Shown: one piece after another, positions 34,351 through 43,360 of the stretch
Layout of the letters: each line of letters starts with the position of its first letter
Numbering within the stretch: position 1 is the stretch's first letter
NCBI RefSeq assembly: GCF_014640535.1
Contig: NZ_BMHD01000001.1
Location: forward strand, 2,965,474-3,029,473
DNA: 64,000 nt
DNA from: Cnuibacter physcomitrellae
Lineage (GTDB): Bacteria; Actinomycetota; Actinomycetes; Actinomycetales; Microbacteriaceae
Direction of reading: 5' to 3'
Made by a program: the position numbers and the translations under genes
Notes under the pieces: generated by a model
The model's input: the letters and a program-made list of their open reading frames with translations, nothing else
Told to the model about the DNA's origin: nothing
Database searches by the model: none

Positions 34351-34659
34351 GTCGTACGTCCGGAACACGCGGTCCATGTTCGACAGCTCGAGGACCATGG
34401 TCACCTGAGCGGTTGGCGCCGCGATCCGGAGGTCTCCGCCGGCCTGGCGTGCCGTCTTCAGCGCCCCGACGAGCGCTCCCAGTCCGGTCGAGTCGATGAA
34501 CGAGATCCCGCTGAGATCGACGGCGATGCGCGTCAGCCCGGATGCCGTGGCCTCGCCCACCAGGGCTCGGAACGCGGGCGCCGCGACCGCGTTCAGCCTC
34601 CCCGTCCCGCCGAGGACGGCCCGCCCCTCCCCGCGAGGCTCGATCGTGAACTGACTCAT
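34300..34659 (-). CDS. STAS-domain anti-sigma factor antagonist-like protein
   Basis: 119 residues from ATG 34659, which overlaps the GT2 stop. The STAS domain has VDLSGISFIDSTGLGALVGAL with the phosphorylatable Ser of the IDSTGL motif. Such proteins bind anti-sigma kinases in partner switching. As the last gene of a polysaccharide operon it may instead control synthase activity. No anti-sigma kinase is in the window. Confidence 0.85.
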   Translation of the reverse strand: MSQFTIEPRGEGRAVLGGTGRLNAVAAPAFRALVGEATASGLTRIAVDLSGISFIDSTGLGALVGALKTARQAGGDLRIAAPTAQVTMVLELSNMDRVFRTYDSAEDALVFGAATGDGD

Positions 34660-36611
34660 GCCTTCTCCTCTCCTTGCGCGTACCCCTCGTACCGCGCCGC
34701 GCCGAACAGCACCGACAGCACGATGAGGTCGTAGACCGCCCAGGCGATGTTCACCCCCGTGCCGATCGGCTCGGCGCCGTCGACGAGGAGCCTCACGAGG
34801 CCCACGCCGATGGCGAGCACGAGGACGGCCATCACGATCAGCTGGGGCCGGATGAGGTGCCACTGCGGTCCGCTGGTCACGGGCCGGGTCTTCGGCGTGA
34901 CCGCGAAGCCGAGCGGGATGCCGAGCACGACGTTCGTGAAGGCCGTGGTGCACGCCCGGATCCAGACCGGGAAGAGCGCCAGGCTGTACTGCTGCCCGCG
35001 CCAGGTGGGCGTGCCCTTCGCGGCCACGAGGAAGAGCAGCTGGTTGAGCACCATGAACGGGATGAACCGCACGAAGAACTCGAACGCGAAGGCGTGGACC
35101 GGCAGGATGCCGAGCACCAGGAAGATGACGGGGGCGGCGATGTAGACGACCGCGGCGTATCCGGCGAGGTAGCTCCACATCGTCGCGAAGTACATGAGCC
35201 GCTGCGGCAGCTTCATGCGCCACTGGAGGAGCGGGTTCTCTCGGAGGAACACCTGCATCGTGCCCTGCGCCCAGCGGAGGCGCTGGGTCAGCATCGTCCC
35301 GAGGTCCTCCGGCGCCAGGCCGTCGGCGAGCAGCTCGTGGTGGTAGACGCTCTTCCAGCCGAGGCCGTGCATCCGCATCGAGGTCGCCATGTCCTCGGTC
35401 ACCGAGATGGTCGCGAGCGGCATGACGGGCTGGGCCTCGTCGGGACGGTCGATCGCGATCGTCCGGAGCACCGCCTGCACGGCCTCGAGTGCGTTGAGCG
35501 GCGACAGCTCCCTGCTGGCCAGGTTCGCCACCGTCGCCTCGACGTCGAAGGCGTACTCGGTGGGAGTGGAACCCGGCCCGCCGAGAGCGGCCAGGGCGCG
35601 GATCTCGGCGAGATCGCTCTCGATCCCCGCCACGTCGGCGGCGACGATCGACTCCGTGGCGGCGTCCACGCGGGAGTGGAGGCGGTAGGTCACCTCGCCG
35701 AACGGCTCCCGATCCCGCAGCTCCCGCCGGGCGTCGGCCACCGCGCCGGCCACCTCGTCGAGCGCGGAGGCGACGGCCGGGTCCGCCGCCGCGGGGTGCG
35801 ATCGCGACTTCTCGATCACCCTGGCGGCGTTGCGGAGCGCCGAGCCGATCGAGTCCTCGAGCTCCTTCACGTATCCGACGATGCCGAGCTGCATCAGCGC
35901 CTCTCGGCGCAGGATCGCGTTCGAGCCGCAGAAGAAGGCGGCGTTCCAGCCGTCCTTGCCCTGCTGGATGGGGCCGTAGAAGAGCGGAGCCTGGCTGCCG
36001 AGCGGGTCGCCGGTCGCGACGTTGCTGAAGACCTGGGGGGTCTGCACCAGCGCCACCAGCGGATCCGTGAAGTAGCCGAGCGTCCGGTCGAGGATCTCCG
36101 GTCGGGGGATCATGTCCGCGTCGAGGATGAGGATGTACTCCCCGTCGGTCTGCTCGAGCGCGTTGTTGATGTTCCCGGCCTTGGCGTGCCGAGGCCGGTC
36201 GAGCCACTCCGCGCCCCGGGTGATGTAGCCGATCCCCTCGGCGCGGGCCCTCGCCGCCATCTCCGGCCGGGCTCCGTCGTCGAGGATCCAGGTCTGGTGG
36301 GGGAAGCGGATGCGCTTCGCCGCCACCGCGGTCGTCATCACCAGGTCGACGGGCTCGTTGTAGGTCGCGATGAACACGTCGACCGTCGCCTCGGCCGGCG
36401 GCGGCCCCGGGTCGGGCCGGGTGCGGGCACGCCACATCGTCATGCCGAAGAGGCAGACGTCGATGAAGCTGTACGTCTCGGCGGCGATCAGCGGGACGGC
36501 GATCCACCAGGCGTCCCAGTTGAGGGAGAACAGCCACCGCCAGGCGATGTAGTTCGCGCCGAGCAGCACCACGAGGACCACCACGATCCTCAGCAGCACG
36601 AGTCGTCTCAT
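34656..36611 (-). CDS. family 2 glycosyltransferase, cellulose-synthase-like membrane protein
   Basis: 651 residues. Two N-terminal membrane segments (about 5-25 and 33-55), a GT-A domain with WILDDGARPE (Asp111-112), LDADM (Asp164, Asp166), VTEDM (405-407) and QRLRW (443-447), then about six C-terminal membrane segments. It is a processive polysaccharide synthase. Between FFCGSNAILRREAL and the TED motif lies about 150 extra residues (roughly 248-398), charged and helical, that BcsA-type enzymes lack. It is preceded by the OpgC fusion gene and coupled to the STAS gene. Confidence 0.88.
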   Translation of the reverse strand: MRRLVLLRIVVVLVVLLGANYIAWRWLFSLNWDAWWIAVPLIAAETYSFIDVCLFGMTMWRARTRPDPGPPPAEATVDVFIATYNEPVDLVMTTAVAAKRIRFPHQTWILDDGARPEMAARARAEGIGYITRGAEWLDRPRHAKAGNINNALEQTDGEYILILDADMIPRPEILDRTLGYFTDPLVALVQTPQVFSNVATGDPLGSQAPLFYGPIQQGKDGWNAAFFCGSNAILRREALMQLGIVGYVKELEDSIGSALRNAARVIEKSRSHPAAADPAVASALDEVAGAVADARRELRDREPFGEVTYRLHSRVDAATESIVAADVAGIESDLAEIRALAALGGPGSTPTEYAFDVEATVANLASRELSPLNALEAVQAVLRTIAIDRPDEAQPVMPLATISVTEDMATSMRMHGLGWKSVYHHELLADGLAPEDLGTMLTQRLRWAQGTMQVFLRENPLLQWRMKLPQRLMYFATMWSYLAGYAAVVYIAAPVIFLVLGILPVHAFAFEFFVRFIPFMVLNQLLFLVAAKGTPTWRGQQYSLALFPVWIRACTTAFTNVVLGIPLGFAVTPKTRPVTSGPQWHLIRPQLIVMAVLVLAIGVGLVRLLVDGAEPIGTGVNIAWAVYDLIVLSVLFGAARYEGYAQGEEKA

Positions 36612-36620
36612 CCGATCCTC

Positions 36621-39152
36621 CTACCTCGGCACGATCCGGAACAGGAAACGGGTCCTCACCATCACCCAGAGCAGGGCGAGGATCACGGCGTTCGCGAGCG
36701 TGTCGATCCACACCCCGCCCGAGGCGAGCACCGGCACGTTGGCGGCGATCAGGGCGAAGAACACGTGCATGACGAAGACGTAGAGGGTGGCCTGACCGAG
36801 CGGGATGAAGAACCACCCGACCACGGCGTTCACCGGTCGCCAGTACGCGCTGAGCAGGGCGTACAGCGCGACGACGAGGACGAGCACGTTGAGCAGCCGG
36901 CCCGGCGCGAGGTACGTGCGGAGGAAGCCCTGCTCGTAGAAAGTACGGAACACGTTGTCGGGCATGAGCGCCAGACGCGCGTCGAGCGGGCTCACCGTGT
37001 AGGGGTTGTTCCAGGAGAACAGCATGAACAGCGTGGCCGCGATGACGACGACGCCGAGGACGACGAGGCCGGCGCGGCTGCGGAACCACTCCAGGATCTC
37101 GCGCCGGTGGAACCCGGCGGTGAGCCCCACGACGAACAGGAGCTGCCAGACCAGGAGGGGGAAGGAGTCCTCGAACTGCGAGGGCAGGAGTCGCTGTCGC
37201 GTCAGCATGCCCACGACGTACAGGCCGACGCTGACGGCCAGCACCGGGGCCCACCACCGCCGCGACAGCGCCCACAGCACGAGCGGCGAGATCAGCAGCA
37301 GCACGACGTAGAGGCCCATCACGTTGAACTGCCACGGACCCACTCGGAGCAGCAGGACGTCGATGACCGCCTGGGGATCCACCGGATACTGCAGGAGGCG
37401 ATCCGCGCCGGAGTAGAGGTCGTAGACCCGACCGGCGGCGCCCGACCCGGCCGCCCCGGTGCCCTGGTCGGTGAACGTCGTGACCGTCGTGCCGTCGACG
37501 AAGGGCAGTCTCGTGACGAAGAACACGAGCAGCACCACGACGAGCGCGGTGACGTAGAGCTTCCGTGACCGTCCCGCGGTGCGGAGCACCACCTCGCCGA
37601 TGCCCCCGGAGACGAGCTTCGGCCGGTAGACCAGGCCCAGCACGGCGCCCGAGAGGAGGACGAACAGCTCCGCTCCCGACACCACGCCGACCGCCTCCTG
37701 GGTCACGTCCTGGAAGAGGGACACCAGTCCGATGTGGTTGATCACGACGAAGACGATCGCGACTCCGCGCAGGAGGTCGATGCGCTGATCCCGGTTCGGT
37801 GGGCCCGTGTAGGCCAGGCCGCTCCTCCCGCGTCGCAGCACCGCGATCACGAACAGCGCGACCACGGCGGCCAGCACGAGTGCGACGACCAGCCATCCGA
37901 GGACACCGCCGAGGGCGACGGCTCCCTCCCTGGCGGAAGGTGCGTCGCCGTCGGACTCGCTCGGTGCTCGGACGGGACCCCAGGTCAGCTCCGAGTCGGC
38001 CGCGTCCGCGAGGAAGGCAGCGCGGATCGCCGGGTCGAGCGAGATGCTCCAGTCGATCACCGACTCGCCCACCACGCCGCGGGTGGTCGTCGTGTCCCGC
38101 CAGACGACCGCCGCCAGGCGGTCGAGGTCGCCCGAGTCGACCGCCTCGAGAACCTGACGCCACCAGGCCTGCTTGATCTCGAGCTCCGACGGCCCGGCCG
38201 CAGACGGGCTGAAGAACGCCGCCGTCTCGATGAGCATCGGATGCGCGTCCTCCTCGGCGAACCGGCCGTAGAAGTCGAGGTCGGGCCGCCCGCCGCCCGT
38301 GAGCGCGGTGAGCAGCTCGTCGTCGGGCGGGACGGTGTTCACCGCCGGACCGCCGCCGGTGTCGTCGTGGAAGACCGAGAGCCCGACCCAGTCCACCTCC
38401 GTCGGGTCCGGAGCGTACGGTCCGTACGGGTCGTCGGCCGAGTCGAGTCGCCCGTCGCCCGTGGTGTCCGCCTCGGCGATCGCTCCCTCCGCTGCTCGCC
38501 CGGCCGCGAACGGGTAGTCCGTGCCCGCCGCGGGCGACCACACCATCCGGGCCGAGGGCAGCGTGTCGCGCATCGCCGCCGCGACCTGCCCGAACGCCGC
38601 CCGGTACGCGGCGGGCTGCTGCCCCCACGCCACCCAGGGCGCGTTCATGTCGGGAGCGAAGCGGATGAGGAGCTCCGCACCCTCGGGCCGCGCGATCGCG
38701 GCCAGGTCCTCTGCGAAGGCCTCCGCCGTGGGGCCGTCGATCCTGTCGAGAGGCACCGCGGGGTTCACCGTGACGATGGCCGCGGCCCCTGCTGCGGCGG
38801 TCTGCTGGAAGAACTGCGCCAGGTAGGAGGCGCTGTCGTCACCCATCGGGAGCGTGATGTCGTGCTCGTACAGGGACGAGGGGGAGCCCAGCCTGTCGCT
38901 CTGATCGGCCACGGAGTCGCCCGCCCAGTCGAGGACGGACCCGAGCCGTGCGCCTCGATCCGGGATCAGCTCGTCGTCGCCTGCGGAGCGGACGGACGTC
39001 GACGGGGACACGATCGCGGACGCGGTCGCAGCCGGCAGCGGGCCGAGGACCACGAAGCCGATCGCCGCGAGGGCGGCACCGAGGAAGAGGCGGGATCGAG
39101 GCCGCGAAGCGGCGCTCGGCACTCTCCGCTCGGTTCTCCGGTGCTCACCCAC
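36621..39152 (-). CDS. GH26-like domain fused to OpgC-type acyltransferase
   Basis: 843 residues from GTG 39152. A signal/anchor segment (about 21-46) is followed by an extracytoplasmic GH26-like TIM-barrel (about 60-420), one membrane segment, and an OpgC-type acyltransferase with about ten membrane segments starting NRDQRIDLLRGVAIVFVVINH. In the barrel the usual acid/base Glu is Asp168 (RFAPDMN), and the likely nucleophile is Glu309 (MLIETAAFF). A calcium-loop-like DTTGDGRLDSAD lies at 229-240. Together with the GT2 enzyme it probably trims or acylates an exopolysaccharide. The alternative start is an in-frame GTG 30 bp downstream. Confidence 0.8.
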   Translation of the reverse strand: MGEHRRTERRVPSAASRPRSRLFLGAALAAIGFVVLGPLPAATASAIVSPSTSVRSAGDDELIPDRGARLGSVLDWAGDSVADQSDRLGSPSSLYEHDITLPMGDDSASYLAQFFQQTAAAGAAAIVTVNPAVPLDRIDGPTAEAFAEDLAAIARPEGAELLIRFAPDMNAPWVAWGQQPAAYRAAFGQVAAAMRDTLPSARMVWSPAAGTDYPFAAGRAAEGAIAEADTTGDGRLDSADDPYGPYAPDPTEVDWVGLSVFHDDTGGGPAVNTVPPDDELLTALTGGGRPDLDFYGRFAEEDAHPMLIETAAFFSPSAAGPSELEIKQAWWRQVLEAVDSGDLDRLAAVVWRDTTTTRGVVGESVIDWSISLDPAIRAAFLADAADSELTWGPVRAPSESDGDAPSAREGAVALGGVLGWLVVALVLAAVVALFVIAVLRRGRSGLAYTGPPNRDQRIDLLRGVAIVFVVINHIGLVSLFQDVTQEAVGVVSGAELFVLLSGAVLGLVYRPKLVSGGIGEVVLRTAGRSRKLYVTALVVVLLVFFVTRLPFVDGTTVTTFTDQGTGAAGSGAAGRVYDLYSGADRLLQYPVDPQAVIDVLLLRVGPWQFNVMGLYVVLLLISPLVLWALSRRWWAPVLAVSVGLYVVGMLTRQRLLPSQFEDSFPLLVWQLLFVVGLTAGFHRREILEWFRSRAGLVVLGVVVIAATLFMLFSWNNPYTVSPLDARLALMPDNVFRTFYEQGFLRTYLAPGRLLNVLVLVVALYALLSAYWRPVNAVVGWFFIPLGQATLYVFVMHVFFALIAANVPVLASGGVWIDTLANAVILALLWVMVRTRFLFRIVPR

Positions 39153-39265
39153 GCGACCCCCACCACATCGATCGACTGCTCCGACGCTACGACCGTCTGC
39201 GAGGGTGCGCACCTTGTCGGCGACGCGGTTGACAAGGGCGCGTCGGGCAGGGCTCGATCGGCGGC

Positions 39266-39607
39266 TCAGCCCCGGGGGTCGAAGAGGACCGAGGGGTCGG
39301 GCCGGCCGGCGGCGAGGGTGAAGTGCCGTGCGGTCGGCGCGCCTTCGAGGAAGAAGTGGGCCTCCTCCTCGAAGAAGACGGGGTTGTCGATGTCGTACCC
39401 GGCCCAGGCCTCGAGCGCTTCGGGCGTGCTCCAGTGCGAGATGATCAGCACCTCGGTGAAGCCGGCGTCGAGGTCGCTGGTGAGCACCCAGACGCCGAGG
39501 TTGCCCTCCACCGCCCGGGTCTGAGGCACCCGGATGCTCTCGGCGCACTCGCGGTAGGCGGCCTTGTCCGAGGTGAGGATCTGGCCCGTCCAGACTCGTG
39601 CGATCAC
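39266..39607 (-). CDS. antibiotic biosynthesis monooxygenase-like small protein
   Basis: 113 residues, beginning MIARVWTGQILTSDKAAYRE, with the ferredoxin-like ABM/Dabb dimeric barrel pattern (VWVLTSDLDAGFTEVLIISHWSTPEALEAWAG). These small barrels are often co-factorless oxygenases or stress proteins. It is upstream of the polysaccharide operon, separated by 113 bp, so a shared transcript is uncertain. Confidence 0.65.
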   Translation of the reverse strand: MIARVWTGQILTSDKAAYRECAESIRVPQTRAVEGNLGVWVLTSDLDAGFTEVLIISHWSTPEALEAWAGYDIDNPVFFEEEAHFFLEGAPTARHFTLAAGRPDPSVLFDPRG

Positions 39608-39688
39608 TCGACTCTCTCCTTCGGCTCGGGTCGACGAGGCGTCGCCGTGGACGACAGCCCCATCTGCTCCGACTCTAGGCCGAGCGGG

Positions 39689-41386
39689 TCACGACGAGCG
39701 TCGCGGTGAGCCGCCGCGGGCGAGGGCGATCGCACCAGCGCCCGCCGCCCCGAGCCCTGTCGCGATCACCGCTGCCGGTCCTGCGGCGACGCCGGTCGCG
39801 GCGAGCGTCGACGCGGCCGACCCACCGGCTGCAGGCGGGGCGGGCGGCACGACCGGTGCGGGAGGGGAGGGAGGCGTGGGCACGCGCCCGAAGATCCCGT
39901 CCAGCCAGTCGTAGACCACCTCGTTCCGCACCTGCGGGGCCATCGGCGCGCAGTGGAACTGGGCGCCCTCCGCCGCGGTGAAGTCGTGCTGACTCAGCGA
40001 GGCGACCGAGGTGAGCCAGGACCGGGCGTCGACGTCCTGACCGGTGAAGAAGTCGTCTCCCTCGTAGGTGAGGAGCAGCGAATGGGCGGTGACCGCGCCG
40101 AACATCGCGGCGTCCCCCGTGTAGGCGCCGATCGCGTCGAGGAGGCCTACGAGGTCCTGGATGACCACGCCGGAGAGCGCTTGCTGGTGGAACGCCTCGC
40201 CGAAGATCTCGCCGCGCTTGCCGAGCAGGAACCGGAGCGCATCCCTGCCCTGTGGTCCGTGCTGCGGGAACGACGGATACACGTCGTTCACCCAGACGTC
40301 GTTCGGGATGCCCTGCAGACGGGCGTAGGGGGTGAGGGGATTGTAGAACACCGGATCGGCCACGACGGCGGCGAGCCGGTGCTCGTGCGCGGCGGCACGC
40401 ATGACCAGCAATCCGCCGAAGCTCCAGCCCGTGAGGGCCACCGAGGCCGCGTCTGTCTCGGGCTGAGCGAGCACGAAGTCGACGAGGGGGGTGATCACGT
40501 CCTCCCAGTGCGGCGTGAAGGGGATGTCCTGCTCGAAGAGCAGCGACCCCTGACCCGGGCCCTCGAACATCAGCGCGTTGTATCCGCGTTCGAGCGCGGC
40601 CGCGCCGCCGAAGGCGAAGGTGTCGACGAGCTGTGCGTCGCTGCCGTTGTTGATGATCACCGTGGGCTTGGGGCCGTCTCCGGACGCGCGAGCCCAGTAG
40701 GCCGGCACGGTGACGCTCCGTGCGACGGGGGTGCCCGAGGCAGACGGGAACCGGACGGTCATCGGGATCTCGACCCGGGTCCAGACCGGATCGAGGAGCG
40801 CGGCGGCCTCCGCCCAGCAGCGCTGCATGGCGCGGTAGACCTCCGCCTCCCTGGTCGGCGCGCTTCCGCCGAGGACGAAGAACAGCACGCTCGTGTAGTA
40901 GCCCGCGGCACGGAGGTACTTGGAGCGCGCGCTCGCGAGGCGTCCGGCAGTCTTCTCGGCGTCCGCATCCGCCGCCATCCGCGCCGCCAGCGCCTCGAAG
41001 GTGTCGTTGTAGGGCTGATAGACGGGGAGGTTCGCCGTGCCGATCTGCGCGAGCGCCGCCTGCACCTCCTCGACGGCGGCGGCGACCTCGCCGACCTCGG
41101 CGGCGCCGTAGGCGGCCTCGCCGTAGTTGAACTGGGTCTGGAAGTTCAGGTCGTCCTGTTGAGGGAACGGGGTGAGGCCGGAGGCCACGGTGCCGGTCGC
41201 GCCGGGTGCGGCCGGAACGACAGGGGCCGTGGTCGCGGACGCCGCCGCTGCCGCGCCGCCGACCCCGGTGGACCACAGGAGCGAGCCGACGCCGCCCGTG
41301 GCCGCCAGGCCGAGCAGGACCCTGCGGCTGACGCCCGCATCCGCCTCGTGAGGAGTGCCCGTCATCGATCGTCTGCGTCCCGGCAT
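39689..41386 (-). CDS. surface-anchored alpha/beta hydrolase (DHPON-hydrolase-like)
   Basis: 565 residues from ATG 41386 (ATG 41365 is possible). An N-terminal twin-arginine-like signal, SRRVLLGLAATGG, leads into a helical lid region and an alpha/beta hydrolase core with FEGPGQGSLLF and the nucleophile elbow GWSFGG. This resembles the 2,6-dihydroxypseudooxynicotine hydrolase/FrsA group. The C terminus has a sorting signal: LAATG, a hydrophobic segment and a basic tail, as recognised by class E sortases. So it is predicted to be exported and wall-linked. It diverges from the pyridine-ring oxygenase gene. Confidence 0.75.
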   Translation of the reverse strand: MPGRRRSMTGTPHEADAGVSRRVLLGLAATGGVGSLLWSTGVGGAAAAASATTAPVVPAAPGATGTVASGLTPFPQQDDLNFQTQFNYGEAAYGAAEVGEVAAAVEEVQAALAQIGTANLPVYQPYNDTFEALAARMAADADAEKTAGRLASARSKYLRAAGYYTSVLFFVLGGSAPTREAEVYRAMQRCWAEAAALLDPVWTRVEIPMTVRFPSASGTPVARSVTVPAYWARASGDGPKPTVIINNGSDAQLVDTFAFGGAAALERGYNALMFEGPGQGSLLFEQDIPFTPHWEDVITPLVDFVLAQPETDAASVALTGWSFGGLLVMRAAAHEHRLAAVVADPVFYNPLTPYARLQGIPNDVWVNDVYPSFPQHGPQGRDALRFLLGKRGEIFGEAFHQQALSGVVIQDLVGLLDAIGAYTGDAAMFGAVTAHSLLLTYEGDDFFTGQDVDARSWLTSVASLSQHDFTAAEGAQFHCAPMAPQVRNEVVYDWLDGIFGRVPTPPSPPAPVVPPAPPAAGGSAASTLAATGVAAGPAAVIATGLGAAGAGAIALARGGSPRRSS

Positions 41387-41498
41387 CGTTCCCGATCGCC
41401 CTTCCTCGTCGTCGCGCGCCAAGGGCCTTGGATCGCCGGGCCACCGAGCCGGTGGTCGCCGTGGCTCCAACCTAGCGGTCGGGTCGTCCGTGGGACAC

Positions 41499-41570
41499 GT
41501 TACGGCCGTGTAAAACGTCTGCCGCGCCGCGCCCGGTCCCTTGCGCGCCGCGGAGACCACAGTGCAGAAT
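41499..41570 (+). promoter_or_regulatory. putative IclR site and promoter of the B6 ring-cleavage operon
   Basis: GTTAC-N6-GTAAAAC at 41499-41516, then TTGCGC (41541-41546) and CAGAAT (41565-41570) spaced 18 bp. The same 17-18-bp site recurs before the other two B6-locus promoters. The stretch up to the ATG at 41636 is unusually A/T-rich (41575-41612), consistent with a start region. The -35/-10 choice is tentative. Confidence 0.5.
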
Positions 41571-41635
41571 CTCTACCATTGCAATAATCGGGACTCAAAA
41601 TATAAGAATTCAGGGCCCTGGGAAGGAAGCAACAG

Positions 41636-42769
41636 ATGACCGAACGCCGACGCCACGCCGAGATCTCGGGTGGGGGCTTCGCGGGTCTCACCGCGGCCAC
41701 CGCACTGGCACAGAGGGGATGGAGCGTCCGGCTCCACGAGCGCTCACCCGAGTTGCGCACCGAGGGCGCCGGGATCGTGCTCTGGAACAACAGCCTCCAG
41801 GTCATCGACGCCATCAAGGCCGGGCCCGACCTGATGTCGAGGTCGATGACGCCGCCCGCCTACGAGACCAGGATGAACAACGTCATCCAGTCCCAGGAGA
41901 CGCTCGACGGCATCCGCTGGCGCACCCTGACCCGCCCGCACCTCTTCCAGACCCTGCTGGTCGCAGCGCGGGAGGCCGGTGTCGAGGTGGTCGCGGGCTC
42001 GGAGGTCGTCGGGGCCAGCCCGGATGGAACGATCCGGTTCGCGAACGGCGACTCCGCCGAGGCCGACCTCATCATCGGCGCCGACGGCGTCGGATCCGCC
42101 GTGCGCGACTCGTTGGACATCCCCCTGAAGCGCGAGCGCTCGCGTGACGGCATCACCCGCTTCCTCGTCCCGCGTCGCAAGGCCGAGCTGCAGGCGCTCG
42201 AGCCTGACACCGAGTGGGACAACGTCATCGACTTCTGGAACCTCGACCCGCGTGTGCTCCGCGTGCTGTACACGCCGGCCAATGACGAGGAGCTCTACAT
42301 CGCGCTCATGTCGCCCGCGGCCGACGCGGACGGCTCGAGGGTGCCCATCGACCTCGACCTCTGGACGAGCGTCTTCCCCCAGCTCGCCCCGGTGCTCGAG
42401 GATGCGGCGAAGACCCCGGGTCGTTACTACGGCTACCAGACCACACGCCTCGACCACTGGACCGAGGGCAAGGTCGCGCTCATCGGCGACGCCGCCCACG
42501 CCATGTGCCCCGCGCTCGCCCAGGGCGCCGGATGCGCGATGCAGAACGCCTGGACGCTCGCCGTCGCCGCGACCGAGGCGGACGACATCCCCGCGGCCCT
42601 CATCGACTGGGAGCGGCTCGAGCGTCCGTACACCGACATCGCCCAGGACCGCTCCCAGTGGTACGCCGACACCCGCGAGATGGCGAAGGGCAACCAGTTC
42701 CAGGGCGACAGCGTCGTCACCGCCACCTACAACCCGACCGATCCGCACCGACACGAGGTCCACGCATGA
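41636..42769 (+). CDS. 2-methyl-3-hydroxypyridine-5-carboxylate oxygenase
   Basis: 377 residues, FAD-dependent class A monooxygenase: GGGFAGLTA at 12-20, GADGVGS from 148 and GDAAHAMCPALAQGAG from 284. The run HERSPELRTEGAGIVLWNN and the segment EWDNVIDFWNLDPRVLRVLY match the family that opens the pyridine ring of 2-methyl-3-hydroxypyridine-5-carboxylate to acetamidomethylene-succinate. Length fits the Mesorhizobium enzyme (about 379). It heads a coupled operon with the decarboxylase, dehydrogenase and hydrolase of the same pathway. Confidence 0.9.
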   Translation: MTERRRHAEISGGGFAGLTAATALAQRGWSVRLHERSPELRTEGAGIVLWNNSLQVIDAIKAGPDLMSRSMTPPAYETRMNNVIQSQETLDGIRWRTLTRPHLFQTLLVAAREAGVEVVAGSEVVGASPDGTIRFANGDSAEADLIIGADGVGSAVRDSLDIPLKRERSRDGITRFLVPRRKAELQALEPDTEWDNVIDFWNLDPRVLRVLYTPANDEELYIALMSPAADADGSRVPIDLDLWTSVFPQLAPVLEDAAKTPGRYYGYQTTRLDHWTEGKVALIGDAAHAMCPALAQGAGCAMQNAWTLAVAATEADDIPAALIDWERLERPYTDIAQDRSQWYADTREMAKGNQFQGDSVVTATYNPTDPHRHEVHA

Positions 42770-43350
42770 GCATCGATCCGTACTACGACGTCCGCGCCTT
42801 CCACTCCTTCGTCCAGGAGACGGTGCACGACCTCGGCCCCGCGCCCGAGCAGCCCCTCGTCAAGGCCGCCGTCGCCGTGGTGATCAAGAATCCCTTCGCC
42901 GGGCAGTGGGTGGAGGACCTCTCCCCGCTCACCGGGCCGAGCGCGAGCATCGGCACCGAGCTCGGCGAGCGTGCGCTGGCCCTCCTCGGCGGTCGTCCCG
43001 CCGAGAGCTACGGCAAGGGCGGCATCGCCGGCCTCGCCGGGGAGCAGGAGCACGTGGTGGCCTGCGTGACCACCGTCTTCGGCAACGCCCTCCGCGACGC
43101 GGTCGGCGGCGGGAAGGCCTGGATCTCGTCGGCGACCAAGACCGCCGCGGCGGGGACGACCATCGACATCCCGCTGGCGTACAAGGATGAGGTGTACGTG
43201 CGGTCGCACTACGACGCGATCACCGTGGCGCTTCCCGACGCCCCTCGACCCGACGAGCTCGTCATCATCGCGGCCGTGGCCACAGGAGGCCGGGTGAACG
43301 CCCGCGTGGGCGGCATGACCGTCGCCGACGTCCTCGCCGGCACGAACTAG
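42766..43350 (+). CDS. DUF1185 (amino acid synthesis family) protein
   Basis: 194 residues, start overlapping the oxygenase stop (ATGA). The sequence (VKAAVAVVIKNPFAGQWVED, ESYGKGGIAG, RDAVGGGKAWISS) fits the DUF1185/AA_synth family, whose members are often found in amide- or ring-catabolic clusters but have no firmly established reaction. Its coupling to the ring-cleaving oxygenase says it belongs to B6 catabolism here. It could act on a labile ring-opening product. Confidence 0.8.
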   Translation: MSIDPYYDVRAFHSFVQETVHDLGPAPEQPLVKAAVAVVIKNPFAGQWVEDLSPLTGPSASIGTELGERALALLGGRPAESYGKGGIAGLAGEQEHVVACVTTVFGNALRDAVGGGKAWISSATKTAAAGTTIDIPLAYKDEVYVRSHYDAITVALPDAPRPDELVIIAAVATGGRVNARVGGMTVADVLAGTN

Positions 43351-43360
43351 GAGGAGCCCG

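Noticed and set aside
34674-37568. A 964-residue open frame opposite the polysaccharide genes
   Set aside because: The composition is His/Asp/Glu/Arg-rich without any domain, and it is fully antisense to clear GT2 and OpgC genes. Typical shadow frame.
34300-38628. A 1442-residue frame ending in the STAS domain
   Set aside because: Only the last 119 codons, after an ATG coupled to the GT2 stop, look like protein; the rest is a shadow frame of the GT2 and OpgC genes.
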